Part shown: piece after piece, positions 40,393 to 49,980 of the stretch
Layout of the letters: the number at the start of each line of letters is the position of its first letter
How positions within the stretch are numbered: position 1 is the first letter of the stretch
Assembly (NCBI RefSeq): GCF_000420645.1
Contig: NZ_ATVI01000006.1
Span: 806,001-870,000 of the forward strand
DNA: 64,000 nucleotides
Direction of reading: 5' to 3'
Origin: Nevskia ramosa DSM 11499
GTDB lineage: Bacteria; Pseudomonadota; Gammaproteobacteria; Nevskiales; Nevskiaceae
Position numbers and translations under genes: made by a program
Notes under the pieces: model-generated
Seen by the model: the letters and a program-made list of their open reading frames with translations, nothing else
Told to the model about the DNA's origin: nothing
The model's database searches: none

Positions 40393-42339
40393 TCAACTCA
40401 GTGTGTAGTCCTGCGGCTCGATGGCTCGTGTGCGCCGCCACAGCTCCAGCGCGGTGAACGGCCAGTTCTGAGTGACGCGGCCCTTGGCGTTCTTGTACCA
40501 ACTGCTGACTTTCGAATAGCCCCAGGCGCGCAGCGCATTGGCTTCGTCGATGCGCTGGTTGTATTGCGCGTAGATCTCGGGCTTCACGTCGATCGCTTTT
40601 AGGTTCTTCTCCAGCATCAGCCGCACCGCGTCGACGGCGTAGTTCGCCGCGCACTCGGAGATGTAGATGATGCTGGCGCCGTGCAGCACCAGGTTGGTGT
40701 TCGGGCCGTAGAGGCAGAACAGGTTCGGGAAGCCGCTGACCGTGGCTCCCAGATAGGCGCGGGCGTCGCCGTTCCAGACCGCGTGCAGGTCATGACCGTC
40801 ACGGCCGATCACCTGCATCGGCATCAGGAATTCGGAGGCCTTGAAGCCGGTGCCGTAGATCAGCACGTCGTATTCGTGCTCGATGCCGTCGACGGTCCTG
40901 ATGCCCTTCGGCGTGATCCGCTCGATGCGCGTGGTGATCGCGCGGACGTTGTCGCGCTTCAAGGTGGCGACCCAGGTGCCGTTGTCGCGCGGCAGGCGCT
41001 TGGAGCCGGGCGGGACGTTCGGCACCAGCAGCGGCCTTAGCTCTGGACGATCGGCGATCTGGAATTCAGCCCAGCCGGTCAGGGCTTGACGCACGGCATC
41101 GTTGGCAGCGGAGATCGCGGTTTCGGTCGGTGGATAGTCCGGGTCGACGGTCGCGGAATCGAGAAAGCCGATCAGCTGCGGCGTGAACGTGAACAAGCGA
41201 TGCCACTGGATGTAGTTCGGCAGATTCGCCATCAGCCAGCGCAGGCCGTCCTCGGTCTGCGCGTGCAGATGCGGTGTCGGCAGCAGCCAGGGCACAGTGC
41301 GCACGTGGATGTCGAGTTGCGCGGCGACTCGCGCGACATGCGGAATGAACTGCGTGGCGCTGGCGCCAGTGCCGATCACGCCGACCCGCTTGCCTTCGAG
41401 ATTCACCGATGCATCCCAGCGCGCCGAATGGAAGTGCTGACCTGCGTAGGAATCGCGGCCTTCGATGTTCGGCCAGCTCGGTCGGTTCAGCTGACCGACG
41501 CCGCTGACCACGACATTCGCTCGCGCAGTCTCTTCTCCATTCGGGCCACGGAGCTTGATCCTCCATTGCGCCGCGGCCTCGTCCCAGGTCGTCGCCAGCA
41601 CTTCGCTGTTCAGGCGGATGTGCTCGCGCAGGCCGAGCAGGCTTGCGCAGTCCTTCAGATAAGCCAGCACCTCGTCGCGGGCGCCGAAGTATTCCGGCCA
41701 GATGCGCTGTGCGAAGGTGTAGCTGTAGATGAAGCTGTTGATGTCGACCCGGCAGCCGGGATAGCTGTTCTCCAGCCAGGTGCCGCCGACCTCGCCGTTC
41801 TTCTCGTAGATGGTGAACGGCACGCCGGCCTGTTTCAGGCGATGTGCGGTCAGCAGGCCGCTTTCGCCAGCGCCGACGATGACCACGTGGAACGCGCGAT
41901 CGGGCGCGAGCTGAGCTTTTGTCCACGCCGGCCGCTGAGGATCGTCGTCGCCGAACACGATCTGCTCGTTGAGCAGGCGCTGCAGCGGCTCGGCGTCACG
42001 GCCGCAGATCCAGACCAGCATCGCCTGCATGAAGTCGTAGCCCGGACGGCCCGGCACCGGCTTGCCACTGTCGCGGAAGGCGCGTAGCACCTCGAAACAC
42101 TGCGTGCGGCCGGCGGCTTCTTCTTCGGCGGAAAGCTGGCTGGCGTAGGTCGACAGTTGATAAGTCGGCGTCCACTCCGGTTTCAGCAGCGAGGCATCGC
42201 CGGACAGATGCGCGGCGGTCATCACCAGCACCGGGAATTCGCCGGCGCTGCAGTGGTGACGCAACGCGTCGTCGTCAGCCGTCAGGCGAGTGACGGCCGG
42301 CGCAACGGTGGCGCCGGCAGCGGTGGTTTGCACAGTCAT
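40393..42339 (-). CDS. hapE: Baeyer-Villiger monooxygenase, 4-hydroxyacetophenone monooxygenase-like
   Basis: The protein has 648 aa. An N-terminal extension of about 145 residues (DDDALRHHCSAGEFPVL, LLKPEWTP) precedes the FAD motif VVIVGAGESGLLTAHRL. The BVMO fingerprint is YAGQHFHSARWD and the second Rossmann motif is VGVIGTGASA. This long form with that N-terminal domain is the mark of HAPMO-type enzymes, which turn aryl ketones into phenyl esters. In this operon it could supply phenols or hydroquinones from acylphenols. No hydrolase for the ester is adjacent. Confidence 0.8.
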   Translation of the reverse strand: MTVQTTAAGATVAPAVTRLTADDDALRHHCSAGEFPVLVMTAAHLSGDASLLKPEWTPTYQLSTYASQLSAEEEAAGRTQCFEVLRAFRDSGKPVPGRPGYDFMQAMLVWICGRDAEPLQRLLNEQIVFGDDDPQRPAWTKAQLAPDRAFHVVIVGAGESGLLTAHRLKQAGVPFTIYEKNGEVGGTWLENSYPGCRVDINSFIYSYTFAQRIWPEYFGARDEVLAYLKDCASLLGLREHIRLNSEVLATTWDEAAAQWRIKLRGPNGEETARANVVVSGVGQLNRPSWPNIEGRDSYAGQHFHSARWDASVNLEGKRVGVIGTGASATQFIPHVARVAAQLDIHVRTVPWLLPTPHLHAQTEDGLRWLMANLPNYIQWHRLFTFTPQLIGFLDSATVDPDYPPTETAISAANDAVRQALTGWAEFQIADRPELRPLLVPNVPPGSKRLPRDNGTWVATLKRDNVRAITTRIERITPKGIRTVDGIEHEYDVLIYGTGFKASEFLMPMQVIGRDGHDLHAVWNGDARAYLGATVSGFPNLFCLYGPNTNLVLHGASIIYISECAANYAVDAVRLMLEKNLKAIDVKPEIYAQYNQRIDEANALRAWGYSKVSSWYKNAKGRVTQNWPFTALELWRRTRAIEPQDYTLS

Positions 42340-42444
42340 CAGGTCTCCTCGAACCGTTCGTTCGCGAAGCTCTAGCGGCTTCGTCGTTCTTCATCGAGTG
42401 TGCAGAGCGCACCGGGCCGCGTTAAGCCCGGGTCAGCCCGCTTT

Positions 42445-43500
42445 TCAGATCTTCTTGAACAAGGGACTGCGCACCTGCTGGGCATCGGCCGCCGACAGGA
42501 ACCTCTCCTGATAGATGTCGCGCTCGAACAGGCGGCCCTGCATCAGGGTGGTGATGCAGGCATCGATCATCAGCGGCGGGCCACAGAGATAAGCCTTGTG
42601 GCCGCGGAAGTCGTTGTCGAAATGGGCCTTCGCGGCATCGTGGACGAAGCCACGGAAGCCGGACCAGTCGCTGCTGTCCGGCTCGTTCGACAGCGCCGGC
42701 ACATAGGTGAAGTTCGGATACTTCTGGCTGAGCGCGGTGAACTCGTCGTGGTAGTACAGCTCGGCCATCGACCGCTGGCCGTAGACCAGGGTGATCGGCT
42801 CAGAGCTTCCGGCTTCGAGCAGATCGAGAATCATGCTGCGCGGGCTCGACAGGCCCGAGCCGCCGGCCATGAACAGGCTGGGGCTGCTCGCCGATTTGCG
42901 AACGAAGAAGCGGCCGTACGGCCCGGCGATCTTCACGCGATCGCCGACATGCAATTGCTGATGCAGCCAGGCGGTGCCGACACCACCGGGCACGATGCGC
43001 ACGTTCAGCTCGATCTCGTTGCCGGTGGCCGGCGGATTGGCCAGCGAGAACGGCCGCGAAAAACCGAGCTCGCCGATCGTCACGTTGACGTACTGGCCGG
43101 CTTGGAAATGCATCGCTTCATCGAGCTGCACCCAGATGCCCTTGATCGTCGGCGTCAGGTCTTCGATGCGGCTGATGCTGCCCTCGAAGTCACGCACCGG
43201 AATGATCTCGGCATCCGGCTCTTCGTCGATATCGGCTTCGATGGTGACATCCGACTGCAAAGTGGCGCAGCAAGCCAGCGTCTTCTTCTCGTCGCGCTCG
43301 AAATCCATCAAGGCGAACGGCGAGGCATCGCCGTGCTCGACGTCGCCCTCGACCACCTGCACCTTGCAGGTCGCGCACAGGCCATGACAGCAGGCATGCG
43401 GCAGCCAGATACCGGCGCGCAGGCAGGCGTCGAGGATGGTTTGCTCGTCCTCGACCGAAATGGTCTGGCCGAGCGGCTCTATGGTTAGTTCGTAAGCCAT
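42445..43500 (-). CDS. dmpP: Phenol hydroxylase reductase component
   Basis: The protein has 351 aa. The N-terminal [2Fe-2S] domain ligands are ACCHGLCATC and a later LACC. The FAD domain has RPFSLANPPA and the NAD domain GGSGLSSPRSMI. It passes electrons from NADH to the diiron hydroxylase DmpN and could also reduce the Rieske oxygenases. It is the sixth gene of the phenol hydroxylase operon. Its first 14 codons are duplicated 128 bp upstream. Confidence 0.95.
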   Translation of the reverse strand: MAYELTIEPLGQTISVEDEQTILDACLRAGIWLPHACCHGLCATCKVQVVEGDVEHGDASPFALMDFERDEKKTLACCATLQSDVTIEADIDEEPDAEIIPVRDFEGSISRIEDLTPTIKGIWVQLDEAMHFQAGQYVNVTIGELGFSRPFSLANPPATGNEIELNVRIVPGGVGTAWLHQQLHVGDRVKIAGPYGRFFVRKSASSPSLFMAGGSGLSSPRSMILDLLEAGSSEPITLVYGQRSMAELYYHDEFTALSQKYPNFTYVPALSNEPDSSDWSGFRGFVHDAAKAHFDNDFRGHKAYLCGPPLMIDACITTLMQGRLFERDIYQERFLSAADAQQVRSPLFKKI

Positions 43501-43588
43501 TTCGGTCAGGCCCCGCTCGTCTTGCCGTCGATCCCGTGCAAACAGCTCGCACGGAACCCTCGCCGGGTGACTCGCGTTGCCACCGTTC

Positions 43589-43628
43589 TGGTCTGGCCGA
43601 GCGGTTCTATGGTGAGTTCGTAACTCAT
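43589..43628 (-). pseudogene. Duplicated 5' end of dmpP
   Basis: 40 bp match the first 40 bp of dmpP (43461-43500) at 36 positions, including the start codon (SYELTIEPLGQT versus AYELTIEPLGQT). The copy then diverges and has no ferredoxin coding beyond. It lies between dmpO and dmpP and may still initiate a short peptide. Confidence 0.75.
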
Positions 43629-43665
43629 CTTGTCTGGTGTTGAATGTTGCGAATGGAGTTAAGCG

Positions 43666-44031
43666 TCAGCAGACGGCATTGCCATTGACGCCGGTAAGAC
43701 CTGGCGTGCTGAAACTGATCGTGGCCTTGTGGCCGATGCCGTTATCGACCAGCGACTTCGCCGGGTCCGGCTTGAATGGGCCTTTCGAGGTCTTCCACTC
43801 GACCTGGCTCCAGTCGATCTGCTTGAAGTTCGGATGAGCGCCGAAGATGCCCGGCAGCACGCCTTCGATCATCGCGCCGAACGGCATCGTCGGCGGCAGC
43901 GGCACGCACATCGGCCAGGCGAACATCAGGTGCTTTTCCCAATGGATGTTGACGATCTGGTTGCCGCGAAACTTGTCGAGGCTGTCCTTGAAATCGCCGT
44001 GGTAGTCCGGCGTGATGGCCTTGATGGGCAT
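43666..44031 (-). CDS. dmpO: Phenol hydroxylase P4 component
   Basis: The protein has 121 aa. The segments IKAITPDYHGDFKDSLDKFRGNQIVNIHWEKH and HLMFAWPMCVPLPPTMPF are characteristic of the DmpO/PheA5 subunit (gamma of the hydroxylase oligomer). It is separated from dmpN by an inserted tautomerase gene. Confidence 0.93.
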   Translation of the reverse strand: MPIKAITPDYHGDFKDSLDKFRGNQIVNIHWEKHLMFAWPMCVPLPPTMPFGAMIEGVLPGIFGAHPNFKQIDWSQVEWKTSKGPFKPDPAKSLVDNGIGHKATISFSTPGLTGVNGNAVC

Positions 44032-44060
44032 GGTTGTTTCCTCGTTATGGTGTAGTCGGT

Positions 44061-44495
44061 TCAGGCCGTCGCAGCCCGCGCCGCGATCTCCGCCGCCCGT
44101 CGCACACTGGCCGGCACACCACCGATGCCCCAGCGATCCGGGTGCACTTCGTCGATCTGCAGGCGGATGCGCTCGGCATTGGCGCCGAGCACTCTGGCGA
44201 CGACCGCGGTCATCTCGGCGATCAGCTGATGATGCTGCTCGACCGGCCGGCCCTGCAGCAGCACCATGCGGATGAACGGCATCTCGATCTCGCTGCGCGA
44301 GATGGTCTGCAGCACTTCATCACCGGGCTGGCCATTGAGTCCCCACAGCGCCGGCTCCACTTCGGTGACCCAGACTTCGAGCCGATCCTTCGGTGCGCCG
44401 ATGATCCGCGCCAGGGTGTCCGAGCACTCGACCACCAGCTGCTTCAAGGTGGCTTGCGGATGGCCTTTCAGGACGATGACATTGCAGACGGGCAT
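44061..44495 (-). CDS. Fused tautomerase inserted in the phenol hydroxylase operon
   Basis: The protein has 144 aa with two 4-OT-like units: PVCNVIVLKGHPQATLKQL (Pro1) and PFIRMVLLQGRPVEQHHQL from about residue 73. The second also begins with Pro, though internal. It ends WGIGGVPASVRRAAEIAARAA, shared with the protein at 37885-38301. The presence of a tautomerase between dmpN and dmpO breaks the classical gene order. It may process oxalocrotonate isomers formed from alkylphenols. Confidence 0.8.
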   Translation of the reverse strand: MPVCNVIVLKGHPQATLKQLVVECSDTLARIIGAPKDRLEVWVTEVEPALWGLNGQPGDEVLQTISRSEIEMPFIRMVLLQGRPVEQHHQLIAEMTAVVARVLGANAERIRLQIDEVHPDRWGIGGVPASVRRAAEIAARAATA

Positions 44496-44504
44496 GGGTG
44501 GCTC

Positions 44505-46163
44505 TCAGCTGGCTTTGCGGGCGGCGTCGGACTGGCTGCCGGTGTCACGAACGGCATCGGGGATTTTGTTGGTAGCACGGACTGCGTCCGTGTAGGCACC
44601 TTCGTGGATGTTCGCCGGGCGTGAAGTCCACTTCTCCCAGTTGGTCGCATCGGCACTGCCCTTGAAATCACCGCCGTCGACGCCGGGCTTGATGCCCATG
44701 TAACGCAGCGCTTCGTACATCGGATTGAAGTCGGGCGCGGTCGGATCGACATCGGGCAGGAAGCAGTTGCCCTGATAGATCTGGTGCACCGGCAGCCAGG
44801 CGTGCACGAACTTCTCCGGCGTGTCGTCGAAGATGTCCTTGCAGCCGTCCGAGCACATGTGGAAGGTCTCGCCCTTGTATTCGGTTTCGCGAAGGCTGAG
44901 CGTGGTCGGATCGTCCGGCTCGGTGAACAGGCAAGGCCATTGGCAGACCTGGCAGAGTTGCGGCAGTGTGGTGTTCCTGAACGGCGTGCCGGCCTTCTCC
45001 ATTTCTCGCCAGTACTCGTAGCGCGGCCGGTAGTACTTGTCGAAGGTGTCCGGGTATTTCTCGGACATCCAGTCCATTTCCTCGTCGGACGGCAGCCACA
45101 TCTGGAAGCCTACGGCATCGCGGTTGGCGTAGAACACGCTCCACATCTGGTGGGCCACGTGGCCCTTCTCGGCGATGGTTTCCGGCGCGCGCTTCGGCGG
45201 CTTGATGCCGTAGCGGGCGAGATCGGCGAACAGCGCGCCACCGTTCTGCTCGTAATAGATTTCCCAGGCCTCGTTCCAGGCCATGACCCGCTTCGGCAGC
45301 ATGTAATCCATCATCGTCGCCAGCAGCGACAGCAGGCGATAGCCGCGCCAGAACCACTTGTCGATCCATTTCTGGACCAGCGGCACATTGGCCGGATCCT
45401 GTTCGAGCAGAAACTTGATGACCTCGATGCCGAGCGTCATGTGCCGCGCTTCGTCGCTCTGCGCCGAGAAGCCGAAGCTGACCGTGGCCATGTCGCCGTT
45501 GAAGGCCGCGCCGGACATCCACGGCATGAACGCGAGATTGGTCAGCACGTATTCGAACGCGAAGCTGATCGCGACGATGAACTCGAACGGACCGGAGGTG
45601 ACGGCGTCCTCGAAGAACGATTTCGGAATCGACAGATACCAGGCGCGATCGAACTGGTACGGAAACTCGTTCATGCCGGTGAAGTACTTCGCGTACTGGC
45701 TGATCGTGTGGATCTGCGTCGTCGCGTGGCGCAGTTCGTCGAGCGACTGCATCTGCGCGGCGATGCGCGGGCCCACGCCCGGAAACTCGCGCGCCAGCAT
45801 GTTGAAGCCGCGATGCGAGTCGTACTCGAGTTCGGTGATGCCGTTGATGAAAATCTTCAGCGCCTGCACGTAGCGGGCGTCGGTGACGTTGAACTGGCCG
45901 TTGTTCTGCTGGAAGGCATCGACGATCGCGTAGAGCTTCCGCTCCTTTTCGCCCTGATATTTCCAGTAGGCGTCCATAGTCAGACGGAACGGGTCTTCCC
46001 ATTTTTCCCAGTCGTGGATCTTGATACCTTCGAAGCTGATGTTGCGGAAGATTTCCTCGTGCTTCTCGTAGCTGGGTTCCCAGCCGAGTCCGCGCGTCAG
46101 CAGCGCGTAGTTTTCCTTGAGACTCAGTTTCTTCGCGGGCTTTGCATTGCCTTCAGCGGCCAT
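44505..46163 (-). CDS. dmpN: Phenol hydroxylase large (diiron oxygenase) subunit
   Basis: The protein has 552 aa. The diiron ExxH motifs are DELRHATTQ and DEARHMTLG, with a further Glu in the first helix region. The C-terminal part has a YHS-like Cys cluster (CQVCQWPC, HMCSDGCKDIF). It is about 35 residues longer than typical DmpN (about 517 aa) through a C-terminal extension. It hydroxylates phenol to catechol with O2 and electrons from DmpP. Confidence 0.96.
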   Translation of the reverse strand: MAAEGNAKPAKKLSLKENYALLTRGLGWEPSYEKHEEIFRNISFEGIKIHDWEKWEDPFRLTMDAYWKYQGEKERKLYAIVDAFQQNNGQFNVTDARYVQALKIFINGITELEYDSHRGFNMLAREFPGVGPRIAAQMQSLDELRHATTQIHTISQYAKYFTGMNEFPYQFDRAWYLSIPKSFFEDAVTSGPFEFIVAISFAFEYVLTNLAFMPWMSGAAFNGDMATVSFGFSAQSDEARHMTLGIEVIKFLLEQDPANVPLVQKWIDKWFWRGYRLLSLLATMMDYMLPKRVMAWNEAWEIYYEQNGGALFADLARYGIKPPKRAPETIAEKGHVAHQMWSVFYANRDAVGFQMWLPSDEEMDWMSEKYPDTFDKYYRPRYEYWREMEKAGTPFRNTTLPQLCQVCQWPCLFTEPDDPTTLSLRETEYKGETFHMCSDGCKDIFDDTPEKFVHAWLPVHQIYQGNCFLPDVDPTAPDFNPMYEALRYMGIKPGVDGGDFKGSADATNWEKWTSRPANIHEGAYTDAVRATNKIPDAVRDTGSQSDAARKAS

Positions 46164-46222
46164 GGATGTTCTCCTTCAGCAGACAGATTGGTGGATTCGG
46201 AATGGAGTGGTCGATGACGGCC

Positions 46223-46510
46223 TCAGGCCGTTTTCCACTCGAGCGTGAATTCGTCTTCGGATTCGTCGACATTGCCGGCGATCGAAATCATGTTGATCTG
46301 GATTTCGCGCAGGTCGAAGTCGCGGCCCAGATGTTCCTCGACCGAGGTGCGCTTGATCACCAGGCGTCCCGGGCAATCGATCTTGACCATCGCCGGGTAC
46401 TCGTGGACGACGGCGTTCGGGTTGTCCTGCCGGATCGCTTCGATGATCGGCATGGTGTCGTTGTTGGCCTGCAGCGCGATGAAGACCGGTTGAGTGCTGG
46501 TAGTGGCCAT
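46223..46510 (-). CDS. dmpM: Phenol hydroxylase effector/coupling protein
   Basis: The protein has 95 aa. QANNDTMPIIEAIRQDNPNA and DCPGRLVIKR are typical of MmoB/DmpM coupling proteins, which bind the hydroxylase and gate substrate access. It has no cofactor. It lies 1 bp after dmpL and 59 bp before dmpN. Confidence 0.95.
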   Translation of the reverse strand: MATTSTQPVFIALQANNDTMPIIEAIRQDNPNAVVHEYPAMVKIDCPGRLVIKRTSVEEHLGRDFDLREIQINMISIAGNVDESEDEFTLEWKTA

Positions 46511-46511
46511 A

Positions 46512-47507
46512 TCAGACGCTCAGGCCCAACTTCACAGCGCGGGTATTGAACGCCGCGACGACCGCTGCCACTGCGTCCTCGGACTGGTTGCCGAGCGTGC
46601 TCTGCGCGATCGGCGCCAGGGCTGCGACCAGGCGATCGCGCCAGGTCACGGTCCAGCCGGTCAGCAGCGCCTTGTTCTCCGGGTTCTCGGCAGCGGCGGT
46701 CTTGATCACGGCGTCAACCCACTTGCCGGTCTCTTCGTACCAGCGCATCAGGTAGTCGGTCAGCGATGACAGTGCCGAGCCGTTGCCGGCGGCGATCGCC
46801 GAATCCAGATGCTGGAAGAACAGCGGATAGACCAGCGCATCGGCCACCAGGATCTGGGCGATGAACACCTCGAACCAGTCGCGGGTGACGAACATGCGCT
46901 CCACTTCGCGACGCAGCGGCTGCCAGTCGGCGTGATCGGTCCAGGTGGTCTTCGAGGCGAGCAGCGATTCGCCGCTGTTGCCATCGATCAGCAGACCGAT
47001 GCGCGAGATGTGCTGCGCCATGCCCAGGCGATCCATCGTGTTCATCATCGCCGGCGAAGTGACCGCGGTGCCGTAGGCGTAGGCGGCGACATGGGCGCTG
47101 TTGGTGTTCGCGCCCCACTCGTAATGGCGCAGCGGCACGATCGCGTGTTCGATCAGCGCGCGGGTATCGGCCGGCATCGCCCGCAGCAGGTCGCGCTTCT
47201 CGACGAAATCCAGCGTGCGATCGAGCGCGTCCTGCTGCTTGGCGCGGGTGGTCGTGTAGTTGCCGTAATAGAACTGGCGCGGATCTTTCAGCGCGTACCA
47301 GTCCTTCATCGTGATCGCCGTGCGGCGGACATCGAACATCTCGCGCTCCGGATCCCAGAGCGGCTTGTAATGGAAGTTGGCCGACGACTGGATGTCGTAG
47401 GTCGCCTCCTGATAGCGGGTCGCCGGCTTGTCGCCAAAGCGGCGCTGCAGATGGCCGAAGCTGTTGCTGAGCGGTTTGACGCTCTTGGTCCTGATCTCGA
47501 CAGTCAT
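46512..47507 (-). CDS. dmpL: Phenol hydroxylase small (beta) subunit
   Basis: The protein has 331 aa with the ferritin-like fold of TMO/phenol hydroxylase beta subunits but without iron ligands (DMKDWYALKDPRQFYYGNY style start, WTDHADWQPLRREVERM). It forms the dimer core of the hydroxylase with DmpN and DmpO. Confidence 0.94.
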   Translation of the reverse strand: MTVEIRTKSVKPLSNSFGHLQRRFGDKPATRYQEATYDIQSSANFHYKPLWDPEREMFDVRRTAITMKDWYALKDPRQFYYGNYTTTRAKQQDALDRTLDFVEKRDLLRAMPADTRALIEHAIVPLRHYEWGANTNSAHVAAYAYGTAVTSPAMMNTMDRLGMAQHISRIGLLIDGNSGESLLASKTTWTDHADWQPLRREVERMFVTRDWFEVFIAQILVADALVYPLFFQHLDSAIAAGNGSALSSLTDYLMRWYEETGKWVDAVIKTAAAENPENKALLTGWTVTWRDRLVAALAPIAQSTLGNQSEDAVAAVVAAFNTRAVKLGLSV

Positions 47508-47533
47508 GATGGCTCCTCGCTATTTCTTGTTGG

Positions 47534-47827
47534 TTATTCGCTGATGCCGGGCTGGCCGTAGCGCCATTTGAGTGCATCGGCATCGATCTGCGCGGCCTGG
47601 GCATCGTTCAGGTGGACGACGTGGTTGCTGGCGCAGAACTCGCGATACGCGGCCATCGGCATGATCAGTTCGCAGGCCAGCGAGGGATCGCCGATCGCGA
47701 AATCGAAGATCACGAAGCCATCCGGCCGGTGCTCGCGCAGACGGACGTAACGCTGCTGGGCGCTGGGATCAGTGGGCTCTGCGGCCCGCTCCGCGGGTTG
47801 CTCGGCAATGGGGGAAACGACGGTCAT
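47534..47827 (-). CDS. dmpK: Phenol hydroxylase P0 assembly component
   Basis: The protein has 97 aa. RYVRLREHRPDGFVIFDFAIGDP, LIMPMAAYREFCA and YGQPGISE match the DmpK family, which helps assemble active hydroxylase and loads iron. It is the first gene of the operon, 70 nt downstream of the predicted start site of a sigma54 promoter. Confidence 0.92.
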   Translation of the reverse strand: MTVVSPIAEQPAERAAEPTDPSAQQRYVRLREHRPDGFVIFDFAIGDPSLACELIMPMAAYREFCASNHVVHLNDAQAAQIDADALKWRYGQPGISE

Positions 47828-47908
47828 CTCTCTCTCTCCAGTCTCGCGACGGCCCGCTTTCAGCGGTGCCGGTGATCAGGTCTTGGCCTGACGTCATGAC
47901 TGTAAGAT

Positions 47909-47924
47909 TGCACCGAGCGTGCCA
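47909..47924 (-). promoter_or_regulatory. Sigma54 (-24/-12) promoter of the phenol hydroxylase operon
   Basis: On the minus strand, TGGCACGCTCGGTGCA fits TGGCACG-N4-TTGCW with one mismatch at the -12 box, and the GG and GC pairs are at the exact spacing. It lies about 80 bp before the dmpK start. Confidence 0.8.
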
Positions 47925-48044
47925 GTAGCCGCGAACGCTGCTGAAGCGGCGCGGGCAGGCTCCCAGGTCATTGATCAGAAAGCATTTGATGGCTTTTTGA
48001 CGCGCCTGGCGCCTCGACGACCCGTCTGAGGTTTTAGACAGATT

Positions 48045-48103
48045 TTGATTATTTGGTCAATTCGACGATTGCGCAGATCAGCGAGCTTGACCCAATGGTT
48101 TAA
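48045..48103. promoter_or_regulatory. Two upstream activating sites for DmpR
   Basis: TTGATTATTTGGTCAA (48045-48060) and TTGACCCAATGGTTTAA (48087-48103) are imperfect TTGA-N8-TCAA palindromes. Their centres lie about 150 and 200 bp upstream of the sigma54 start site, the distance and pair arrangement known for XylR/DmpR sites. Confidence 0.65.
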
Positions 48104-48141
48104 TCTGATGATCAAATCCGCCGCTCTTCGAGACCACGGCC

Positions 48142-49980
48142 ATGTCTGCATCGCCTCCCGCCGCCGCTGCGAAAAATCCGCCGGGCCAGAGTCCGGGCGC
48201 GCTGCCGGCGGCGCTGACCTATCCGGACGTCGCCGATCTGCTGGCCCGCATCCGCTTCCAGCCGGAACAGGGCCGCATCTGGCTCGATGACCAACGCATG
48301 CTGTTGCTGCACAGCTCGGCGCTGGGGGTGCTGCGCCGCGAGCTGATCGAAAGCCTCGGTGCCGATCGCGCGCGCGGCCTGCTGACCCGCATCGGCTACA
48401 ACTCCGGCTCGCACGACGCCGAGCTGTCGCGAAAACTGCGTGGCAGTGGCGGCGCCGCCAACGCGATCTACGGCGGCCCGCAGTTGCACATGCTCGAAGG
48501 CACGGTGCGGGTCGAGCCGGTGATGATGGAGGTCGACGAGGAGAAGGGGCACTTCCACGGCGAGTTCCTGTGGCACGGTTCATCCGAAGCCGAGGAACAC
48601 ATCCGCCTGTACGGCATCGGCAGCGAACCGGCCTGCTGGCAGCAGATCGGCTACGCCTCCGGCTTCATCAGCCGCTTCATGGGTCGGCCGGTACTGTTCC
48701 GCGAAGTGCAGTGCTGCGCGCAGGGCGCCAGCCATTGCCGGATCGTCGGCAAGCCGGTCGAGGAATGGGACGACGCCAGCCACGATCTCGCCTTCCTGCG
48801 CGCCGACGCGCTGACCGCCGGCCTTGCCACGTCGGCACCCACCGATCTCGGCGTGGCTTCGCCGATCGGCAGCGCCGCGCAGGACCTGCTCGGCGATACC
48901 GACGTGGTCGGCGCCTCGGCCGGCTTCAACGCGGCATGCCACATGGTCCGCCGGGTCGCCGATACCCAGGCCACAGTGCTTTTTCTCGGCGAAAGCGGCG
49001 TCGGCAAGGAAGTGCTGGCGCGCAGCCTGCACCGGGTCAGCCCGCGCGGCGCTGGGCCGTTCATCACCATCAACTGCGCGGCGATTCCGGAAACCCTGAT
49101 CGAATCCGAACTGTTCGGCGTCGAACGCGGCGCGTTCACCGGCGCCACCACGGCGCGGCCGGGCCGCTTCGAGCGTGCTCACGGCGGAACGCTGTTCCTG
49201 GACGAAATCGGCATCCTCAGCTGGACTGCGCAGGGCAAGCTGCTGCGCGCGCTGCAGGAGCGGGAGATCGAACGAGTCGGCGGCACGCGCACGCACAAGG
49301 TCGACGTGCGGCTGGTCGCGGCGACCAATCTCGATCTCCGCGAGGAGGTTCGCGCCCGGCGCTTCCGCGAGGATCTGTTCTTCCGCCTCAATGTCTTCCC
49401 GATCACCGTGCCGCCGCTGCGCGAGCGCCGCGAAGACATCCCGATCTTCATGAATCACTTCCTGCGCAAGTTCAATCTGCGCAATGCCCGCAAGGTCACC
49501 GGCTTCACCGGACGGGCGATCGACGCGATGCTCGGTTACGACTGGCCGGGCAACATCCGCGAGCTGGAAAACATCGTCGAGCGCGGCATGATCCTGGCGC
49601 CCGAAGGCGGCGCGATCGACGCTTTCCACCTGTTCTCCGGCGGCGAGCAACTGGCCAGCGGTACGCTCAGCCTCGATCGCGGTGGCAGCCTGCGCAGCGA
49701 TCAGCAGAAGGCGGCGGCCGAAGCCGCGCCAGCTGCGCAGCAAGTACCGCCGGAAGCGCGCACCAGCCAGGCCATCGCCGATCTGCTTGATGCCGTCGGC
49801 AACGGCGCGGCCGAAGGCCTGTCGATCGATCGCATCGAAGCGCTGATGATCGAGCGCGCCGTCGCGCAGGCCGGCGGCAATCTGTCGGCGGCGGCGCGGC
49901 TGCTCGGCATCACCCGGCCGCAGCTCGCCTATCGTCTGAAAGCCGCGCGGCGCGGCGCCAACCCGGAAACAGCCCCGTGA
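48142..49980 (+). CDS. dmpR: Sigma54-dependent phenol-sensing activator, XylR/DmpR type
   Basis: The protein has 612 aa. The N-terminal XylR_N plus V4R sensor (residues 25-230, with [24 protein letters not shown]) is followed by an AAA+ domain: Walker A GESGVGKE at 283-290 and the sigma54-contacting GAFTGA at 330-335. A Fis-type HTH is at the end ([22 protein letters not shown]). It binds phenols directly and drives the divergent dmpK promoter. It is longer than DmpR (563 aa) mainly at the N-terminus and in the linker before the HTH. Confidence 0.95.
   Translation: MSASPPAAAAKNPPGQSPGALPAALTYPDVADLLARIRFQPEQGRIWLDDQRMLLLHSSALGVLRRELIESLGADRARGLLTRIGYNSGSHDAELSRKLRGSGGAANAIYGGPQLHMLEGTVRVEPVMMEVDEEKGHFHGEFLWHGSSEAEEHIRLYGIGSEPACWQQIGYASGFISRFMGRPVLFREVQCCAQGASHCRIVGKPVEEWDDASHDLAFLRADALTAGLATSAPTDLGVASPIGSAAQDLLGDTDVVGASAGFNAACHMVRRVADTQATVLFLGESGVGKEVLARSLHRVSPRGAGPFITINCAAIPETLIESELFGVERGAFTGATTARPGRFERAHGGTLFLDEIGILSWTAQGKLLRALQEREIERVGGTRTHKVDVRLVAATNLDLREEVRARRFREDLFFRLNVFPITVPPLRERREDIPIFMNHFLRKFNLRNARKVTGFTGRAIDAMLGYDWPGNIRELENIVERGMILAPEGGAIDAFHLFSGGEQLASGTLSLDRGGSLRSDQQKAAAEAAPAAQQVPPEARTSQAIADLLDAVGNGAAEGLSIDRIEALMIERAVAQAGGNLSAAARLLGITRPQLAYRLKAARRGANPETAP

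Noticed and set aside
44784-46217. 477-aa plus-strand open frame
   Set aside because: It is antisense to dmpN. The composition reflects the complement of GC-rich codons, with no domain.
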